From Vibrio tasmaniensis (GTDB lineage Bacteria > Pseudomonadota > Gammaproteobacteria > Enterobacterales > Vibrionaceae): 64,000 nt of DNA. The notes under the pieces are model-generated. The model made no database searches, was not told where the DNA came from, and worked only from the letters and a program-made list of their open reading frames with translations. Below, one piece after another: positions 42,065-51,790 of the stretch. Within the stretch, counting starts at the first letter, position 1. Every line of letters starts with the position of its first letter. The translations under genes were made by a program, and so were the position numbers. The DNA is taken from positions 2,604,001-2,668,000 of the forward strand of contig NZ_AP025510.1 in assembly GCF_024347635.1 (NCBI RefSeq). The letters run 5' to 3'.

Positions 42065-43558
42065 ATGATGTGGTTTCTTACCTGTGTTGCAGCACTCATT
42101 GGTGGCTACTTTATTTACGGTGCTTTTATCGAGAAGATTTTCGGCATCAATGAAAAGCGTCAAACACCAGCCCATACCAAACAAGATGGCGTGGACTTTG
42201 TTCCAATGTCGACGCCAAAGGTTTACCTAGTTCAACTGCTTAACATTGCAGGTGTAGGTCCAATCTTCGGCCCTATCATGGGTGCCCTTTACGGCCCAGC
42301 AGCAATGCTTTGGATCGTGCTAGGCTGTATCTTCGCAGGTGCCGTACACGACTACTTCTCAGGTATGTTATCTATACGCAATGGTGGTGCTTCGGTTCCA
42401 ACTATCACTGGACGTTACCTAGGCAATGGCGCAAAACACTTTATGAACATCTTTGCCATTGTTCTACTGCTTCTTGTTGGTGTGGTATTCGTTTCTGCTC
42501 CAGCAGGCATGATCACCAACCTAGTGAACGACCAAACTGATTTCGTGATGTCTACAAGCACTATGGTTGTCATCATCTTTGCTTACTACATCATCGCAAC
42601 GATTGTCCCTGTCGATAAAATCATTGGTCGCTTCTACCCACTGTTCGGTGCACTGCTTATCTTTATGTCTGTTGGCCTAATCACTGCGATTGGTCTATCT
42701 GACGAGCACCAAATCATGGGTGGCTTCGAGATGAAAGACATGTTCACTAACATGAACCCTAACGATCTACCGCTTTGGCCGGCTCTATTCATCACCATCG
42801 CTTGTGGTGCTATCTCTGGCTTCCACGCAACTCAATCTCCTTTGATGGCGCGTTGCATGGAAAACGAGAAAAATGGTCGCTTCGTATTCTACGGTGCAAT
42901 GATTGGTGAAGGCATCATCGCCCTAATCTGGTGTGCACTTGCTCTGTCGTTCTTCGGTTCTGTTGAGTCTTTGTCTGACGCGATTGCAAACGGCGGCCCA
43001 GGTAACGTGGTATACAGCGCTTCATTTGGTCTATTGGGTGTGTTCGGCGGTATCCTTGCTTTCCTTGGCGTGGTTATCCTGCCAATCACTTCAGGTGACA
43101 CTGCGTTCCGTTCAAGCCGTCTTATCCTTGCTGAATACTTCAACATGGAACAGAAAACTCTACGTAACCGTCTACTAATGGCTCTACCATTGTTCGTTCT
43201 TGGTGGCATCCTGACTCAAGTCGATTTCGGTATTATCTGGCGCTACTTCGGTTTTGCTAACCAATCAACGGCAGTCATGATGTTATGGACAGCTTCGGCT
43301 TACCTACTTCGTCACAATAAATTCCACTGGATAACCACGGTTCCAGCTGTGTTCATGACGTCTGTGTGTATTACATTCATCCTGAACAATAGCCAGTTAG
43401 GCTTCGGTCTACCAATGCAAATTTCAACCATCATTGGCGTGGTAAGTGCATTCGGTATTGCGGCTTACGTTATCAAGATTTCAAAAGGCAAAGGTGATAT
43501 CGACCTTGCTGATGAAGAAGTAGAAAAGGAAGCAAAGCCCGTAACAAAAACAGCTTAG
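42065..43558 (+). CDS. cstA: CstA-family transporter (pyruvate/peptide type)
   Basis: Polytopic inner-membrane transporter of the carbon-starvation CstA family; E. coli members CstA and BtsT take up pyruvate (CstA also peptides). Seen: the signature GPIFGPIMGALYGPAAMLW and the following AGAVHDYFSGMLSIRNGG (about 60-110), many hydrophobic helices across the whole length, and a short charged tail. 497 residues, shorter than the ~700 of E. coli CstA/BtsT, as in other compact CstA-family proteins. It starts 80 bp after the octamer array and is followed by a LytS/LytTR pair, so a pyruvate-responsive uptake role like BtsT is the best guess; substrate is not proven. Confidence 0.88.
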   Translation: MMWFLTCVAALIGGYFIYGAFIEKIFGINEKRQTPAHTKQDGVDFVPMSTPKVYLVQLLNIAGVGPIFGPIMGALYGPAAMLWIVLGCIFAGAVHDYFSGMLSIRNGGASVPTITGRYLGNGAKHFMNIFAIVLLLLVGVVFVSAPAGMITNLVNDQTDFVMSTSTMVVIIFAYYIIATIVPVDKIIGRFYPLFGALLIFMSVGLITAIGLSDEHQIMGGFEMKDMFTNMNPNDLPLWPALFITIACGAISGFHATQSPLMARCMENEKNGRFVFYGAMIGEGIIALIWCALALSFFGSVESLSDAIANGGPGNVVYSASFGLLGVFGGILAFLGVVILPITSGDTAFRSSRLILAEYFNMEQKTLRNRLLMALPLFVLGGILTQVDFGIIWRYFGFANQSTAVMMLWTASAYLLRHNKFHWITTVPAVFMTSVCITFILNNSQLGFGLPMQISTIIGVVSAFGIAAYVIKISKGKGDIDLADEEVEKEAKPVTKTA

Positions 43559-43661
43559 CTTTCCCCTAAATATTCTCACTCTTCATAGAAAGAGGAGAAT
43601 AAGTAAGCCAAAAACACTTCGCTTGTTCCACCATCATCTTTGATGAACTGGAATCTAAGAT

Positions 43662-43694
43662 CAAAGCCCATCATGTATGATGGGCTTTATTATT
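43662..43694 (+). terminator. Terminator after the CstA-family gene
   Basis: Stem AAAGCCCATCA/TGATGGGCTTT, TGTA loop, then ATTATTTTAT. The kinase gene downstream therefore probably has its own promoter. Confidence 0.75.
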
Positions 43695-43703
43695 TTATCC
43701 ATA

Positions 43704-43772
43704 ACCACTGAATACATTAGTTTCCACTAAACAAAAGAAAGACAACCTGCAAAAAAGCAAAGCTACCTTTCA
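43704..43772 (+). promoter_or_regulatory. Possible BtsR half-sites upstream of btsS-like gene
   Basis: ACCACTGA at 43704 and TCCACTAA at 43723 (19 bp apart), followed by weaker ACCTGCAA at 43745 and ACCTTTCA at 43765. They share motif and phase with the array before the transporter but are poorer; autoregulation is possible. Confidence 0.3.
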
Positions 43773-43818
43773 GCCTCAATGAGCTTTACACTTAACCAGC
43801 GTCTCAATAGGTGAAAAT

Positions 43819-45489
43819 ATGGAACTCATTCTCTCTCTGCTGCAACAAACCTGTGTCTACTTAGTGATTGCTTACATGCTAAGTAAGACCCCACTGATTC
43901 TCCCTTTATTGAGCATATCTTCGCGCTTAAGTCATAAAGTCAGCTGTTACATTCTGTTTTCCCTGTTCTGTATTATGGGCACCTATTTCGGATTGCAGAT
44001 TAATGACGCCATCGCCAACACGCGCGCGATGGGAGCGGTCATGGGTGGTTTGTTTGGCGGCCCAGTAGTCGGCTTTGCCGTCGGCTTTACTGGCGGTATC
44101 CATCGTTACTCTTTGGGTGGATTCACCGATCTAGCTTGTGCCATTTCAACCACAGCAGAAGGCTTGATTGGCGGCTTGTTACACGTTTATCTAGTAAGAA
44201 AGAACAAAGCCAGCCAGCTGTTTAATCCGATGGTGGTGTTCTCGGTAACCCTGTTTGCAGAGATTATTCAGATGCTGATTCTACTGGCGGTAGCTAAACC
44301 CTTCGAACAATCCTACGCTCTGGTTTCTGATATTGCCGCGCCAATGATCATTGCAAACTCAGTCGGTGCTGCGCTATTCATGAGCATCATCCAAGACCGG
44401 AAAACCATCTTCGAGAAGTACTCAGCTACCTTCTCACGCCGCGCATTAACCATCGCCGAACGTTCGGTGGGTATTTTGCATGGCGGCTTCAATTCCGATA
44501 ACGCACAAAAAATCGTACGTATCGTTTACGAAGAGACCAATGTTGGGGCGGTAGCGATTACCGACCGGGAAAAAATTCTCGCGTTCGTCGGCATTGGCGA
44601 TGAACACCATATTCCCAATACGCCTATTTCATCGCAAAGCACACTCACTTCGATGGAACAGAACGACATCATCTACCTCGATGGGAAAGAGAACCCGTAT
44701 CAATGCTCTCTTTCACAAGATTGTAAATTAGGCTCTGCACTTATTATCCCATTGCGCGCGGGTAATGAAGTGGTCGGTACCATCAAGTTGTATGAGCCAA
44801 AGCTGAAGCTGTTCTCGACCATCAACATGTCGATGGGTGAAGGTATCGCTCAACTCTTATCGAGCCAGATATTGTTTAGCAACTATCAGCAGCAGCAAAC
44901 ACTGCTCACCCAAGCGGAAATCAAACTGCTGCACGCTCAAGTGAACCCACACTTCTTGTTTAATGCACTCAACACCATCAGTGCCGTTACACGCCGTGAT
45001 CCCGACAAAGCTCGAGAGCTGATTCAGCATCTCTCTCACTTCTTTAGAAGTAATCTGAAGCAGAACATCAATACCGTGAAACTCAAAGATGAACTGGCAC
45101 ACGTCAATGCGTACCTAACTATTGAAAAAGCACGTTTTACTGACCGCTTAGAAGTCGAATGGGATATCGACCCACAACTATACGAGTCGCAACTGCCGAG
45201 CTTTACTCTGCAACCACTGGTAGAAAACGCCATAAAACATGGGATATCTAACATGTTGGAAGGCGGAAAAGTGAAGATCTATAGCGAGGCTTTCGAGGGG
45301 GGATTCAAGTTAACCGTTGAAGACAATGCCGGTAATTATCAGAAGCCATCTCAAGATCACGTTGGATTAGGCATGGAAATTGTTGATAAACGACTCACTA
45401 ATTTCTTTGGACAAGATTCAGCGCTAAAAATAGAATCTCAACCGCAGCAATTTACTCGAATGAGCTTTATCATACCTATATTAAAATAA
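43819..45489 (+). CDS. btsS: LytS-type sensor histidine kinase (BtsS-like)
   Basis: Membrane sensor kinase, 556 residues (E. coli BtsS 561). Seen: a 5TM-LYT N-terminal domain (about 1-195) with the conserved NDAIANTRAMGAVMGGLFGG and VGFTGGIHRYSLGGFTDLAC segments, a GAF domain (about 225-345), then the LytS kinase core LHAQVNPHFLFNALNTIS with phospho-acceptor His378, and the ATP-binding LQPLVENAIKHGI and GLGMEIVDKRL. BtsS senses pyruvate in E. coli; its downstream LytTR regulator and upstream CstA-family transporter match the BtsSR-BtsT pattern. Confidence 0.88.
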   Translation: MELILSLLQQTCVYLVIAYMLSKTPLILPLLSISSRLSHKVSCYILFSLFCIMGTYFGLQINDAIANTRAMGAVMGGLFGGPVVGFAVGFTGGIHRYSLGGFTDLACAISTTAEGLIGGLLHVYLVRKNKASQLFNPMVVFSVTLFAEIIQMLILLAVAKPFEQSYALVSDIAAPMIIANSVGAALFMSIIQDRKTIFEKYSATFSRRALTIAERSVGILHGGFNSDNAQKIVRIVYEETNVGAVAITDREKILAFVGIGDEHHIPNTPISSQSTLTSMEQNDIIYLDGKENPYQCSLSQDCKLGSALIIPLRAGNEVVGTIKLYEPKLKLFSTINMSMGEGIAQLLSSQILFSNYQQQQTLLTQAEIKLLHAQVNPHFLFNALNTISAVTRRDPDKARELIQHLSHFFRSNLKQNINTVKLKDELAHVNAYLTIEKARFTDRLEVEWDIDPQLYESQLPSFTLQPLVENAIKHGISNMLEGGKVKIYSEAFEGGFKLTVEDNAGNYQKPSQDHVGLGMEIVDKRLTNFFGQDSALKIESQPQQFTRMSFIIPILK

Positions 45490-45593
45490 TGGTATTTTCG
45501 GAGACGAATCGCTCCGAGTTGAAACATTTAGAAGCAGACATTTAAAGCAAAACGTGAATCAAGCAGGGATGGAATCAAGATGAAGATTTTAGG

Positions 45594-46325
45594 ATGTTAA
45601 AGGCATTAGTTGTCGATGATGAGCTTTTTGCTCGCGAAGAGCTGATTGAACTACTCACTGAAACCGGAGAAGTACAAGTCATCGGCCAAGCGAGTAACGC
45701 GATCGAAGGGCTTAAGCAGATCAATCTGCTCAAGCCAGATGTGGTGTATTTGGATATCCAGATGCCGCAGGTTACCGGAATTGAACTGTTAAGCATGCTT
45801 GATCCAGACACCATGCCTTACGTGGTATTCGTTACCGCCTACGACCAATATGCAATTCAAGCATTTGAAGACAACGCTTTTGATTACTTACTCAAGCCGG
45901 TTGAGCCTTGCCGATTAAACAAGAGTGTTTGTCGCCTGAATAAGGTCATCAAACAAAACCACAAAGCGCCGGAACAAGATATCTCAGCAATTGCTCCCTG
46001 TCACTTAGAGCAGATCCCGTGTATCGGCCATAACCGCATTGTGATCATGGCAAGCCAAACTGTCGAATGCGCTTACTCAGATATCAGTGGAGTCCACGTA
46101 CGCAGCTCCTCACAAACGGCGACCTCACAGTTGACACTAAAGATCTTGGAAGAAAAAACCGATTTGATCCGTTGTCATCGACAGTATTTGATCAACATAA
46201 AATCGATCCAAGAGATCAAACTGTTGGAGAATGGACTAGCGGAGATCATCACGCTGACCGGCTTTGAAGTGCCTGTCAGTCGCCGCTATCTAAAAACCTT
46301 AAAAGAGCAGCTCGGTCTTCAATAA
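45594..46325 (+). CDS. btsR: LytTR response regulator (BtsR-like)
   Basis: Receiver domain plus LytTR DNA-binding domain, 243 residues (E. coli BtsR 239). Seen: acidic residues DDE at 8-10, phospho-acceptor Asp54 in VYLDIQMP, FVTAYDQYAIQAF and YLLKPVEPCRLN; then the LytTR part (about 140-240) with LIRCHRQYLINIKSIQEI and VPVSRRYLKTLKEQ. The ribosome site is weak (GAAG 8 nt before ATG). It lies 104 bp after btsS and ends the cluster. LytTR proteins bind direct repeats one to two turns apart, which fits the octamer array before the transporter. Confidence 0.88.
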   Translation: MLKALVVDDELFAREELIELLTETGEVQVIGQASNAIEGLKQINLLKPDVVYLDIQMPQVTGIELLSMLDPDTMPYVVFVTAYDQYAIQAFEDNAFDYLLKPVEPCRLNKSVCRLNKVIKQNHKAPEQDISAIAPCHLEQIPCIGHNRIVIMASQTVECAYSDISGVHVRSSSQTATSQLTLKILEEKTDLIRCHRQYLINIKSIQEIKLLENGLAEIITLTGFEVPVSRRYLKTLKEQLGLQ

Positions 46326-46361
46326 CCCCATAAACTTCGACTATTTTTCCAAAGCACGATC

Positions 46362-46392
46362 AAAAAAGCCAACGCATCAACGTTGGCTTTCT
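46362..46392 (+). terminator. btsR terminator
   Basis: Stem AAAGCCAACG/CGTTGGCTTT, CATCAA loop, followed by CTGCTGTTT; an A run precedes it, so it can also act leftward. Confidence 0.75.
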
Positions 46393-46397
46393 GCTGT

Positions 46398-46482
46398 TTA
46401 CAAATCGATAGTACTTACAAATCGAGAGCGCTTACGAATCGAGAGTACTTACGACTCGATCTGGTCACAAATCAATAGAGAT
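46398..46482. repeat. 17-bp degenerate tandem repeat, 5 copies, at the end of ispH
   Basis: Units at 46398 (TTACAAATCGATAGTAC), 46415 (TTACAAATCGAGAGCGC), 46432 (TTACGAATCGAGAGTAC), 46449 (TTACGACTCGATCTGGT) and 46466 (CACAAATCAATAGAGAT). It fills the space between the btsR terminator and the ispH stop codon (46484-46482). Confidence 0.9.
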
Positions 46483-47441
46483 CAGTCGATTTGCTTAATC
46501 TGCAGCTCTTTCGGTACTTCAAAGAACATGTTCTCTTCACGACCTTGAATCTCTTCAACGTCAGTCGCACCTAGCTCTCGAATACGATCTAAGATTTGGT
46601 TTACCAACTCTTCAGGAGCAGAAGCACCGGCAGTTACACCGATTTTCTTTTTCCCTTCAACCCATTCAGTTTGAATGTCTTCAGGACAATCGGTTAGATA
46701 ACCTGGCGTGCCTAGCTTCTCAGCCAGCTCTTTTAAACGAGTTGAGTTCGATGAGTTCTTAGAACCGACAACAATCACGACATCGACATCACCGGCCATT
46801 TCACGAATAGCGTCCTGACGGTTTTGAGTCGCGTAGCAGATGTCGTCTTTACGTGGGCCTTGGATTTCAGGGAACACTCGACGCAGCTCTTCAATCACGT
46901 CTGCAGTTTCATCAACTGATAGCGTGGTTTGGCTAACGTAATGCAGGTTACTTGGATCATTCACCACGAGGTTCTGTACATCCTCTGGTCTTTCAACCAA
47001 GTACATACCACCGGTTTGGCTAGCGTACTGACCCATGGTGCCTTCAACCTCAGGGTGACCAGCGTGACCAATCAGTACCACTTCCATATGTTTGCGGCTC
47101 GCACGAGCAACTTCCATATGAACTTTAGTCACCAAAGGACACGTCGCATCAAATACCGTTAACTCGCGCTCTTTCGCTTCTTTACGAACCGCTTGAGAAA
47201 CACCGTGAGCCGAAAAAATTACGATGTTATCGTCTGGTACTTCACTTAACTCTTCGACAAAAATAGCACCACGTTGCTTTAGCCCTTCAACAACAAAGCG
47301 GTTATGCACCACTTCATGGCGAACATAAATCGGTGGCTGATACAGTTCAAGAGCGCGCTCTACGATGCTGATCGCACGATCGACACCTGCACAAAAGCCA
47401 CGAGGGTTAGCTAACATTATTTTCATTTCATTGCTCATCAT
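46482..47441 (-). CDS. ispH: 4-hydroxy-3-methylbut-2-enyl diphosphate reductase IspH
   Basis: Last step of the MEP isoprenoid pathway, producing IPP and DMAPP with an Fe-S cluster. Seen: the family start [18 protein letters not shown], with three conserved cluster Cys in GFCAG, DATCPLV and LTDCPEDI, plus the catalytic-type HGVSQ, GHAGHPE and [10 protein letters not shown] segments. The likely start is the ATG at 47426 (family N-terminus), although ATGs at 47441 and 47438 are in frame. Length about 314-319. Tail of the leftward ribF-ileS-lspA-fkpB-ispH block. Confidence 0.96.
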   Translation of the reverse strand: MMSNEMKIMLANPRGFCAGVDRAISIVERALELYQPPIYVRHEVVHNRFVVEGLKQRGAIFVEELSEVPDDNIVIFSAHGVSQAVRKEAKERELTVFDATCPLVTKVHMEVARASRKHMEVVLIGHAGHPEVEGTMGQYASQTGGMYLVERPEDVQNLVVNDPSNLHYVSQTTLSVDETADVIEELRRVFPEIQGPRKDDICYATQNRQDAIREMAGDVDVVIVVGSKNSSNSTRLKELAEKLGTPGYLTDCPEDIQTEWVEGKKKIGVTAGASAPEELVNQILDRIRELGATDVEEIQGREENMFFEVPKELQIKQID

Positions 47442-47559
47442 TTACCGCGGTACTAAGGTTGTTTCTATAGAGTTCGCTGTCAGCGAGGTTCGCATTCTAC
47501 AGTGAAGCGTCTAGACAGTGAAGCTCTGGGTTACATCACAGCTGTAAGGTGATGTTAGT

Positions 47560-47997
47560 CTATCGTTGTTCCACAGCTAAGATGTTGACGTCAAACGTAA
47601 CGTCTTGGCCGGCTAATGGGTGATTAAAATCAACCGTCACGGAATCACCCGCGATCTCAGTGATAATACCTGGAATTTCCATACCGTCAGGACCAGAGAA
47701 AGCCATAATAGTGCCAACTTCGACTTCAGAATCGCCAACAAACTTAGCACGATCCATATGATGAATATGATCTGGATTAGGCATACCAAACGCGTCTTCC
47801 GCCTTCAATTCAATAGACTTTTCAGTGCCCGTTTCAAGGCCAATCAGGCACTGTTCAAAGTTCTCACTTAGGCTGCCATCACCCATTACGAACTTTGCAG
47901 GCTTACCCATATTTTCGGTGCTATCGGCAACTGAACCATCCTTCATTTTAATCGTAAAATGTAGAGTTACTGCTGAATCATTTTTAATTGCTGCCAC
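47560..47997 (-). CDS. fkpB: FKBP-type peptidyl-prolyl isomerase FkpB (SlpA-like)
   Basis: Cytoplasmic SlyD/SlpA-type prolyl isomerase with an insert-in-flap chaperone domain. Seen: VTLHFTIKMKDGSVADST, LIGLETGTEKSIELKAEDAFG split here for length, and the flap insert GMPNPDHIHHMDRAKF, ending VDFNHPLAGQDVTFDV. The start is GTG 47997, with AAGGA 7 nt upstream; this gives 145 residues, as in the family, whereas upstream in-frame ATGs would add about 31 unlikely residues overlapping the lspA terminator. Between lspA and ispH, the E. coli order. Confidence 0.9.
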   Translation of the reverse strand: MAAIKNDSAVTLHFTIKMKDGSVADSTENMGKPAKFVMGDGSLSENFEQCLIGLETGTEKSIELKAEDAFGMPNPDHIHHMDRAKFVGDSEVEVGTIMAFSGPDGMEIPGIITEIAGDSVTVDFNHPLAGQDVTFDVNILAVEQR

Positions 47998-48065
47998 GTT
48001 ACTTTCCTTAGATTTCTTTATTATTTGAGAACGCATTCTGCTTTGCTCCCTTATTAATTGCAGCA

Positions 48066-48102
48066 TAAAAAAAAGCGCCGTCGGAATCAACCGACAGCGC
48101 TT
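48066..48102 (-). terminator. Terminator between lspA and fkpB
   Basis: Leftward stem AAGCGCTGTCGG/CCGACGGCGCTT (one mismatch) with a 6-nt loop, followed by eight T. It lies inside what is an uninterrupted operon in E. coli, so fkpB-ispH should have a promoter of its own or depend on read-through. Confidence 0.85.
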
Positions 48103-48191
48103 AGGGCTATTCTAATCTGTGAGTCATAGACTGACTTTAGGACAAACTATTACAAAGCGATTTACTGACTACTCATTAATGTCTGAGTAGT

Positions 48192-48692
48192 CTATTTGCT
48201 TTCATCTTTCTTGCGAAAACCATCTAAGATGATCATCGCTGCGCCGATACAGATTCCCATATCCGCTAGGTTAAATGCAGGCCAGTGGTAAGTGCCCCAA
48301 TAGAAGTCTAAGTAATCGACAACAAAGCCATGTACAACACGGTCGAACACGTTACCAACAGCGCCACCAATGATGATCGCATAAGCAATGTTGTTCCACT
48401 TATCTGTTGCTGGTAGCTTGCTCATCCAGTACGTCAGCATACCCGTGACTACGAATGCGATACCCGTAAATAGCCAACGCTGCCAGCCACTTTGATCACT
48501 CAAGAAGCTAAATGCTGCGCCGTAGTTATGCACATACAAAAAGTTAAAGAATGGCAACACCTCAATGCGGTTTGCCCAACCATAACCCATGTTGTCCATG
48601 ACAAAGAGTTTAATGCCGATATCTGCAAGGAAGACCAGTAGGGCCAACCACAACCAACGCACACCAGATTGTTTTAACGAAACTTCACTCAT
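48192..48692 (-). CDS. lspA: Lipoprotein signal peptidase LspA
   Basis: Inner-membrane aspartyl protease that removes signal peptides from prolipoproteins (such as BamD here). 166 residues, four membrane helices. Seen: the family blocks [31 protein letters not shown] and FNLADMGIC, which hold the two catalytic Asp. It lies downstream of ileS after a terminator-like hairpin. Confidence 0.97.
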   Translation of the reverse strand: MSEVSLKQSGVRWLWLALLVFLADIGIKLFVMDNMGYGWANRIEVLPFFNFLYVHNYGAAFSFLSDQSGWQRWLFTGIAFVVTGMLTYWMSKLPATDKWNNIAYAIIIGGAVGNVFDRVVHGFVVDYLDFYWGTYHWPAFNLADMGICIGAAMIILDGFRKKDESK

Positions 48693-48787
48693 TTCTATTC
48701 CTAGTATTTACGAAGCTGGTATTCACTGTTACTCAATTTAAGTGACCTTGACTACCAAACTTGGCTAAACACATTTCCTATAATTAA

Positions 48788-48816
48788 AAATAACCCCAGT
48801 TGATACTGGGGCTATG
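48788..48816 (-). terminator. Terminator-like hairpin between ileS and lspA
   Basis: Leftward stem AGCCCCAGT/ACTGGGGTT, ATCA loop, followed by ATTTTTAAT. It probably attenuates rather than ends transcription into lspA. Confidence 0.65.
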
Positions 48817-48850
48817 ATTTTTACAAAAAGTTCAGTCTTTCTCTGAGTCG

Positions 48851-51727
48851 TTAAGCGAACTTACGCACTTCGCCTTCACCGTCAATGTTCGACACACAAC
48901 GACCACAAATTTTCTCGTGACCTTCAATTGTGCCTACATCTGGAGTGTGGTGCCAGCAACGGTCACACTTCTCAGCTTCAGTTGCTGCAACTTCAACGTA
49001 TAGACCTTCAACGTCTGTCGCTTGAGCTGTATCAGACTTATCGCTAACTGGCTTAACAACCGCAGCAGAAGTGATAAGTACGAAACGTAGCTCATCTTCT
49101 AGCTTGTTGATTTTAGCCGCTAGTGCATCGTCAGCGTATAGAGTAACTTCGGCCTGCAGTGCACCACCGATTGTTTTCTCTTTACGAGCATCTTCAAGAA
49201 GCTTGTTCACTGCGCCACGAATTGACTGAATTTCAGTCCAGAATTCGTTGCTTAGCTCTTCGTCGTCAGCAAGACCAAATAGGCCTTCGAACCACTCGCC
49301 TGTGAATACAAACGTGTCGCGCTGCTCTCCAGTTGGTAGAGAGCTTGGCATCTCGTTCCAGATTTCATCTGCAGTGAACGACATGATAGGCGCCATCCAA
49401 CGAACTAGAGCTTCTACGATGTAGTAAAGCGCCGTTTGACAGCTACGTTGAGCATGGCTGCCCTGTTTCGCTGTGTACTGACGGTCTTTAATTACGTCTA
49501 GGTAGAAAGAACCCATTTCGATAGAACAGAACTGCATTAGACGTTGAGTTACACCGTGAGTGTTGTACTCACCGTATGCTTTAACGATCTCTTCTTGTGC
49601 AGCTTGAGCGCGGCCAACAGCCCAGCGATCAAGTGCAACCATTTCTTCAGCAGGCACTAGGTCAGTTTCAGGGTTGAAACCGTTCAAGTTCGCTAGGAAG
49701 AAACGAGCCGTGTTACGAATACGACGGTATGCATCAGCAGAACGCTTAAGGATCTCATCAGAAACCGCAACTTCGTTAGTGTAATCCGTAGAAGCAACCC
49801 ATAGACGTAGAATATCTGCGCCTAGCTTGTTGGTTACATCTTTAGGAGCAACAACGTTACCGATAGATTTAGACATCTTACGGCCGTTACCATCAACCAC
49901 GAAACCGTGCGTTAACACTTGCTTGTATGGTGCTTCGTCTTTCATCGCGATAGATGAAATCAAAGATGACTGGAACCAGCCACGGTGTTGGTCAGAACCT
50001 TCAAGGTAAAGATCAGCACTGTGCGTTCTTTCTTCATTCGGGAAGTTGTACTCTTCACGAGAATCCACAACAGAGAAGTGCGTTACACCTGAGTCAAACC
50101 ATACGTCTAGCGTATCAAGTACTTTCTCGTACTTGTCAGCATCTTCAGTACCCATCAGTTCAGCAGCATCTACATCCCACCAAGCTTGAATGCCTTTTTC
50201 TTCCACAAGCTTCGCTACTTTTTCAATAAGAGCTGGGCTATCTGGGTGAAGTTCTGATGTTTCTTTATGAACGAACAGAGCAATTGGCACACCCCAAGTA
50301 CGTTGACGAGAGATACACCACTCAGGGCGACCTTCGATCATACCTTCGATACGGCTTTGACCCCATTCCGGCATCCACTCAACATTCTTCGTTGACTCAA
50401 GTGCTTTTGCACGTAGGCCTGCTTGATCCATTGAGATGAACCACTGCGGTGTTGCACGGAAGATGATTGGAGTTTTGTGTCTCCAACAGTGTGGGTAGCT
50501 GTGCTCGTAAGCGTGATGATGCAGTAATGCACCTTTCTCTTTTAGAACTTCTAAAACAGAGTCGTTCGCTTTGAATACATGCTGACCAGCAAAAAGCTCA
50601 GTGTCTGGCAGGTAAACGCCGTTAGAACCTACTGGGTTAGCAATCTCTAGGTTGTACTTCTTACCAACCACGAAATCCTCTTGACCGTGACCAGGAGCGG
50701 TATGAACCACACCAGTACCAGAATCCGTTGTAACGTGGTCGCCAAGAACAACAGGAACCGTAAAGTTGTAGAACGGGTGGTTGAACTGAGAAAGCTCAAG
50801 ATCAGCACCAGTAGCAAAACCAAGGTTATGGAAGTGCTCGATACCCGCACGATCCATTACGTCTTTTGCTAGTTCAGAAGCAACAACAATACGTTGAGCT
50901 GGCTGTTCGCCATTCGCTTCAACTTGGATAAGTACGTATTCAAGATCATCACGTAGACATACTGCGCGGTTAGCCGGCAGAGTCCACGGTGTTGTCGTCC
51001 AAATAACGATAGAGATTTCGCCCTGACCCGCGTGACCTTCCGCTAGAGTAAATTTCTCTAGTAGAGCCGCTTCGTCAGCTGCAGAGAATTTAACATCGAT
51101 AGATGGAGACACTTTATCTTTATATTCAACTTCAGCTTCAGCCAAAGCAGAACCACAGTCAGTACACCAGTGAACTGGTTTGAAACCTTTAAGAAGGTGA
51201 CCTTTGTCTGCGATTTTACCTAGAGAACGAATGATGTTCGCTTCAGTGCCAAAATCCATAGTGCGGTAAGGTTTATCCCACTCGCCCATGATACCAAGAC
51301 GTTTGAAGCTCTCTTTCTGACCTTCAACTTGGCCCGCAGCGTACTTACGACACTCTTCGCGGAATTCAGCAGCCGAAATCTTCTGACCAGGCTTACCTTT
51401 CTTCTTCTCAACCATCAACTCGATTGGAAGACCGTGACAGTCCCAACCTGGGATGTACGGTGCATCAAAACCAGAAAGGGTCTTAGATTTGATAATAATG
51501 TCTTTAAGAATCTTGTTCAGCGCGTGGCCAATGTGAATGTCGCCGTTCGCGTATGGAGGGCCATCATGCAGTACGAAAGATTTTTTACCTTTCTTTGCCT
51601 TACGGATCTCACCGTAAAGGTCTTCTTTGTACCAACGCTTCAGCATCTCTGGTTCACGATTTGCCAGATTGCCACGCATTGGGAACCCTGTTTCTGGTAA
51701 GTTCAGGGTATCTTTATAATCACTCAT
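48851..51727 (-). CDS. ileS: Isoleucyl-tRNA synthetase IleS
   Basis: Class I synthetase, 958 residues (E. coli 938). Seen: [15 protein letters not shown] with HIGH at about 65-68, the CP1 editing domain (about 190-400; [25 protein letters not shown]), the Trp-rich [20 protein letters not shown] near 618, anticodon-binding helices and the C-terminal zinc motif CDRCWHH and CGRCVSN. Upstream of lspA and downstream of ribF, the conserved order. Confidence 0.98.
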   Translation of the reverse strand: MSDYKDTLNLPETGFPMRGNLANREPEMLKRWYKEDLYGEIRKAKKGKKSFVLHDGPPYANGDIHIGHALNKILKDIIIKSKTLSGFDAPYIPGWDCHGLPIELMVEKKKGKPGQKISAAEFREECRKYAAGQVEGQKESFKRLGIMGEWDKPYRTMDFGTEANIIRSLGKIADKGHLLKGFKPVHWCTDCGSALAEAEVEYKDKVSPSIDVKFSAADEAALLEKFTLAEGHAGQGEISIVIWTTTPWTLPANRAVCLRDDLEYVLIQVEANGEQPAQRIVVASELAKDVMDRAGIEHFHNLGFATGADLELSQFNHPFYNFTVPVVLGDHVTTDSGTGVVHTAPGHGQEDFVVGKKYNLEIANPVGSNGVYLPDTELFAGQHVFKANDSVLEVLKEKGALLHHHAYEHSYPHCWRHKTPIIFRATPQWFISMDQAGLRAKALESTKNVEWMPEWGQSRIEGMIEGRPEWCISRQRTWGVPIALFVHKETSELHPDSPALIEKVAKLVEEKGIQAWWDVDAAELMGTEDADKYEKVLDTLDVWFDSGVTHFSVVDSREEYNFPNEERTHSADLYLEGSDQHRGWFQSSLISSIAMKDEAPYKQVLTHGFVVDGNGRKMSKSIGNVVAPKDVTNKLGADILRLWVASTDYTNEVAVSDEILKRSADAYRRIRNTARFFLANLNGFNPETDLVPAEEMVALDRWAVGRAQAAQEEIVKAYGEYNTHGVTQRLMQFCSIEMGSFYLDVIKDRQYTAKQGSHAQRSCQTALYYIVEALVRWMAPIMSFTADEIWNEMPSSLPTGEQRDTFVFTGEWFEGLFGLADDEELSNEFWTEIQSIRGAVNKLLEDARKEKTIGGALQAEVTLYADDALAAKINKLEDELRFVLITSAAVVKPVSDKSDTAQATDVEGLYVEVAATEAEKCDRCWHHTPDVGTIEGHEKICGRCVSNIDGEGEVRKFA

Positions 51728-51790
51728 CGATTCTTAATTCCGTTATATTGGGCGAAGTTAGACATTATGTTAATCGGTGGAATTATCCGA

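Noticed and set aside
41900..42184. 94-codon open frame on the minus strand over the octamer array and the start of the transporter gene
   Set aside because: It antisense-overlaps the conserved CstA N-terminus and the regularly repeated operator region, lacks a ribosome site and resembles no family.
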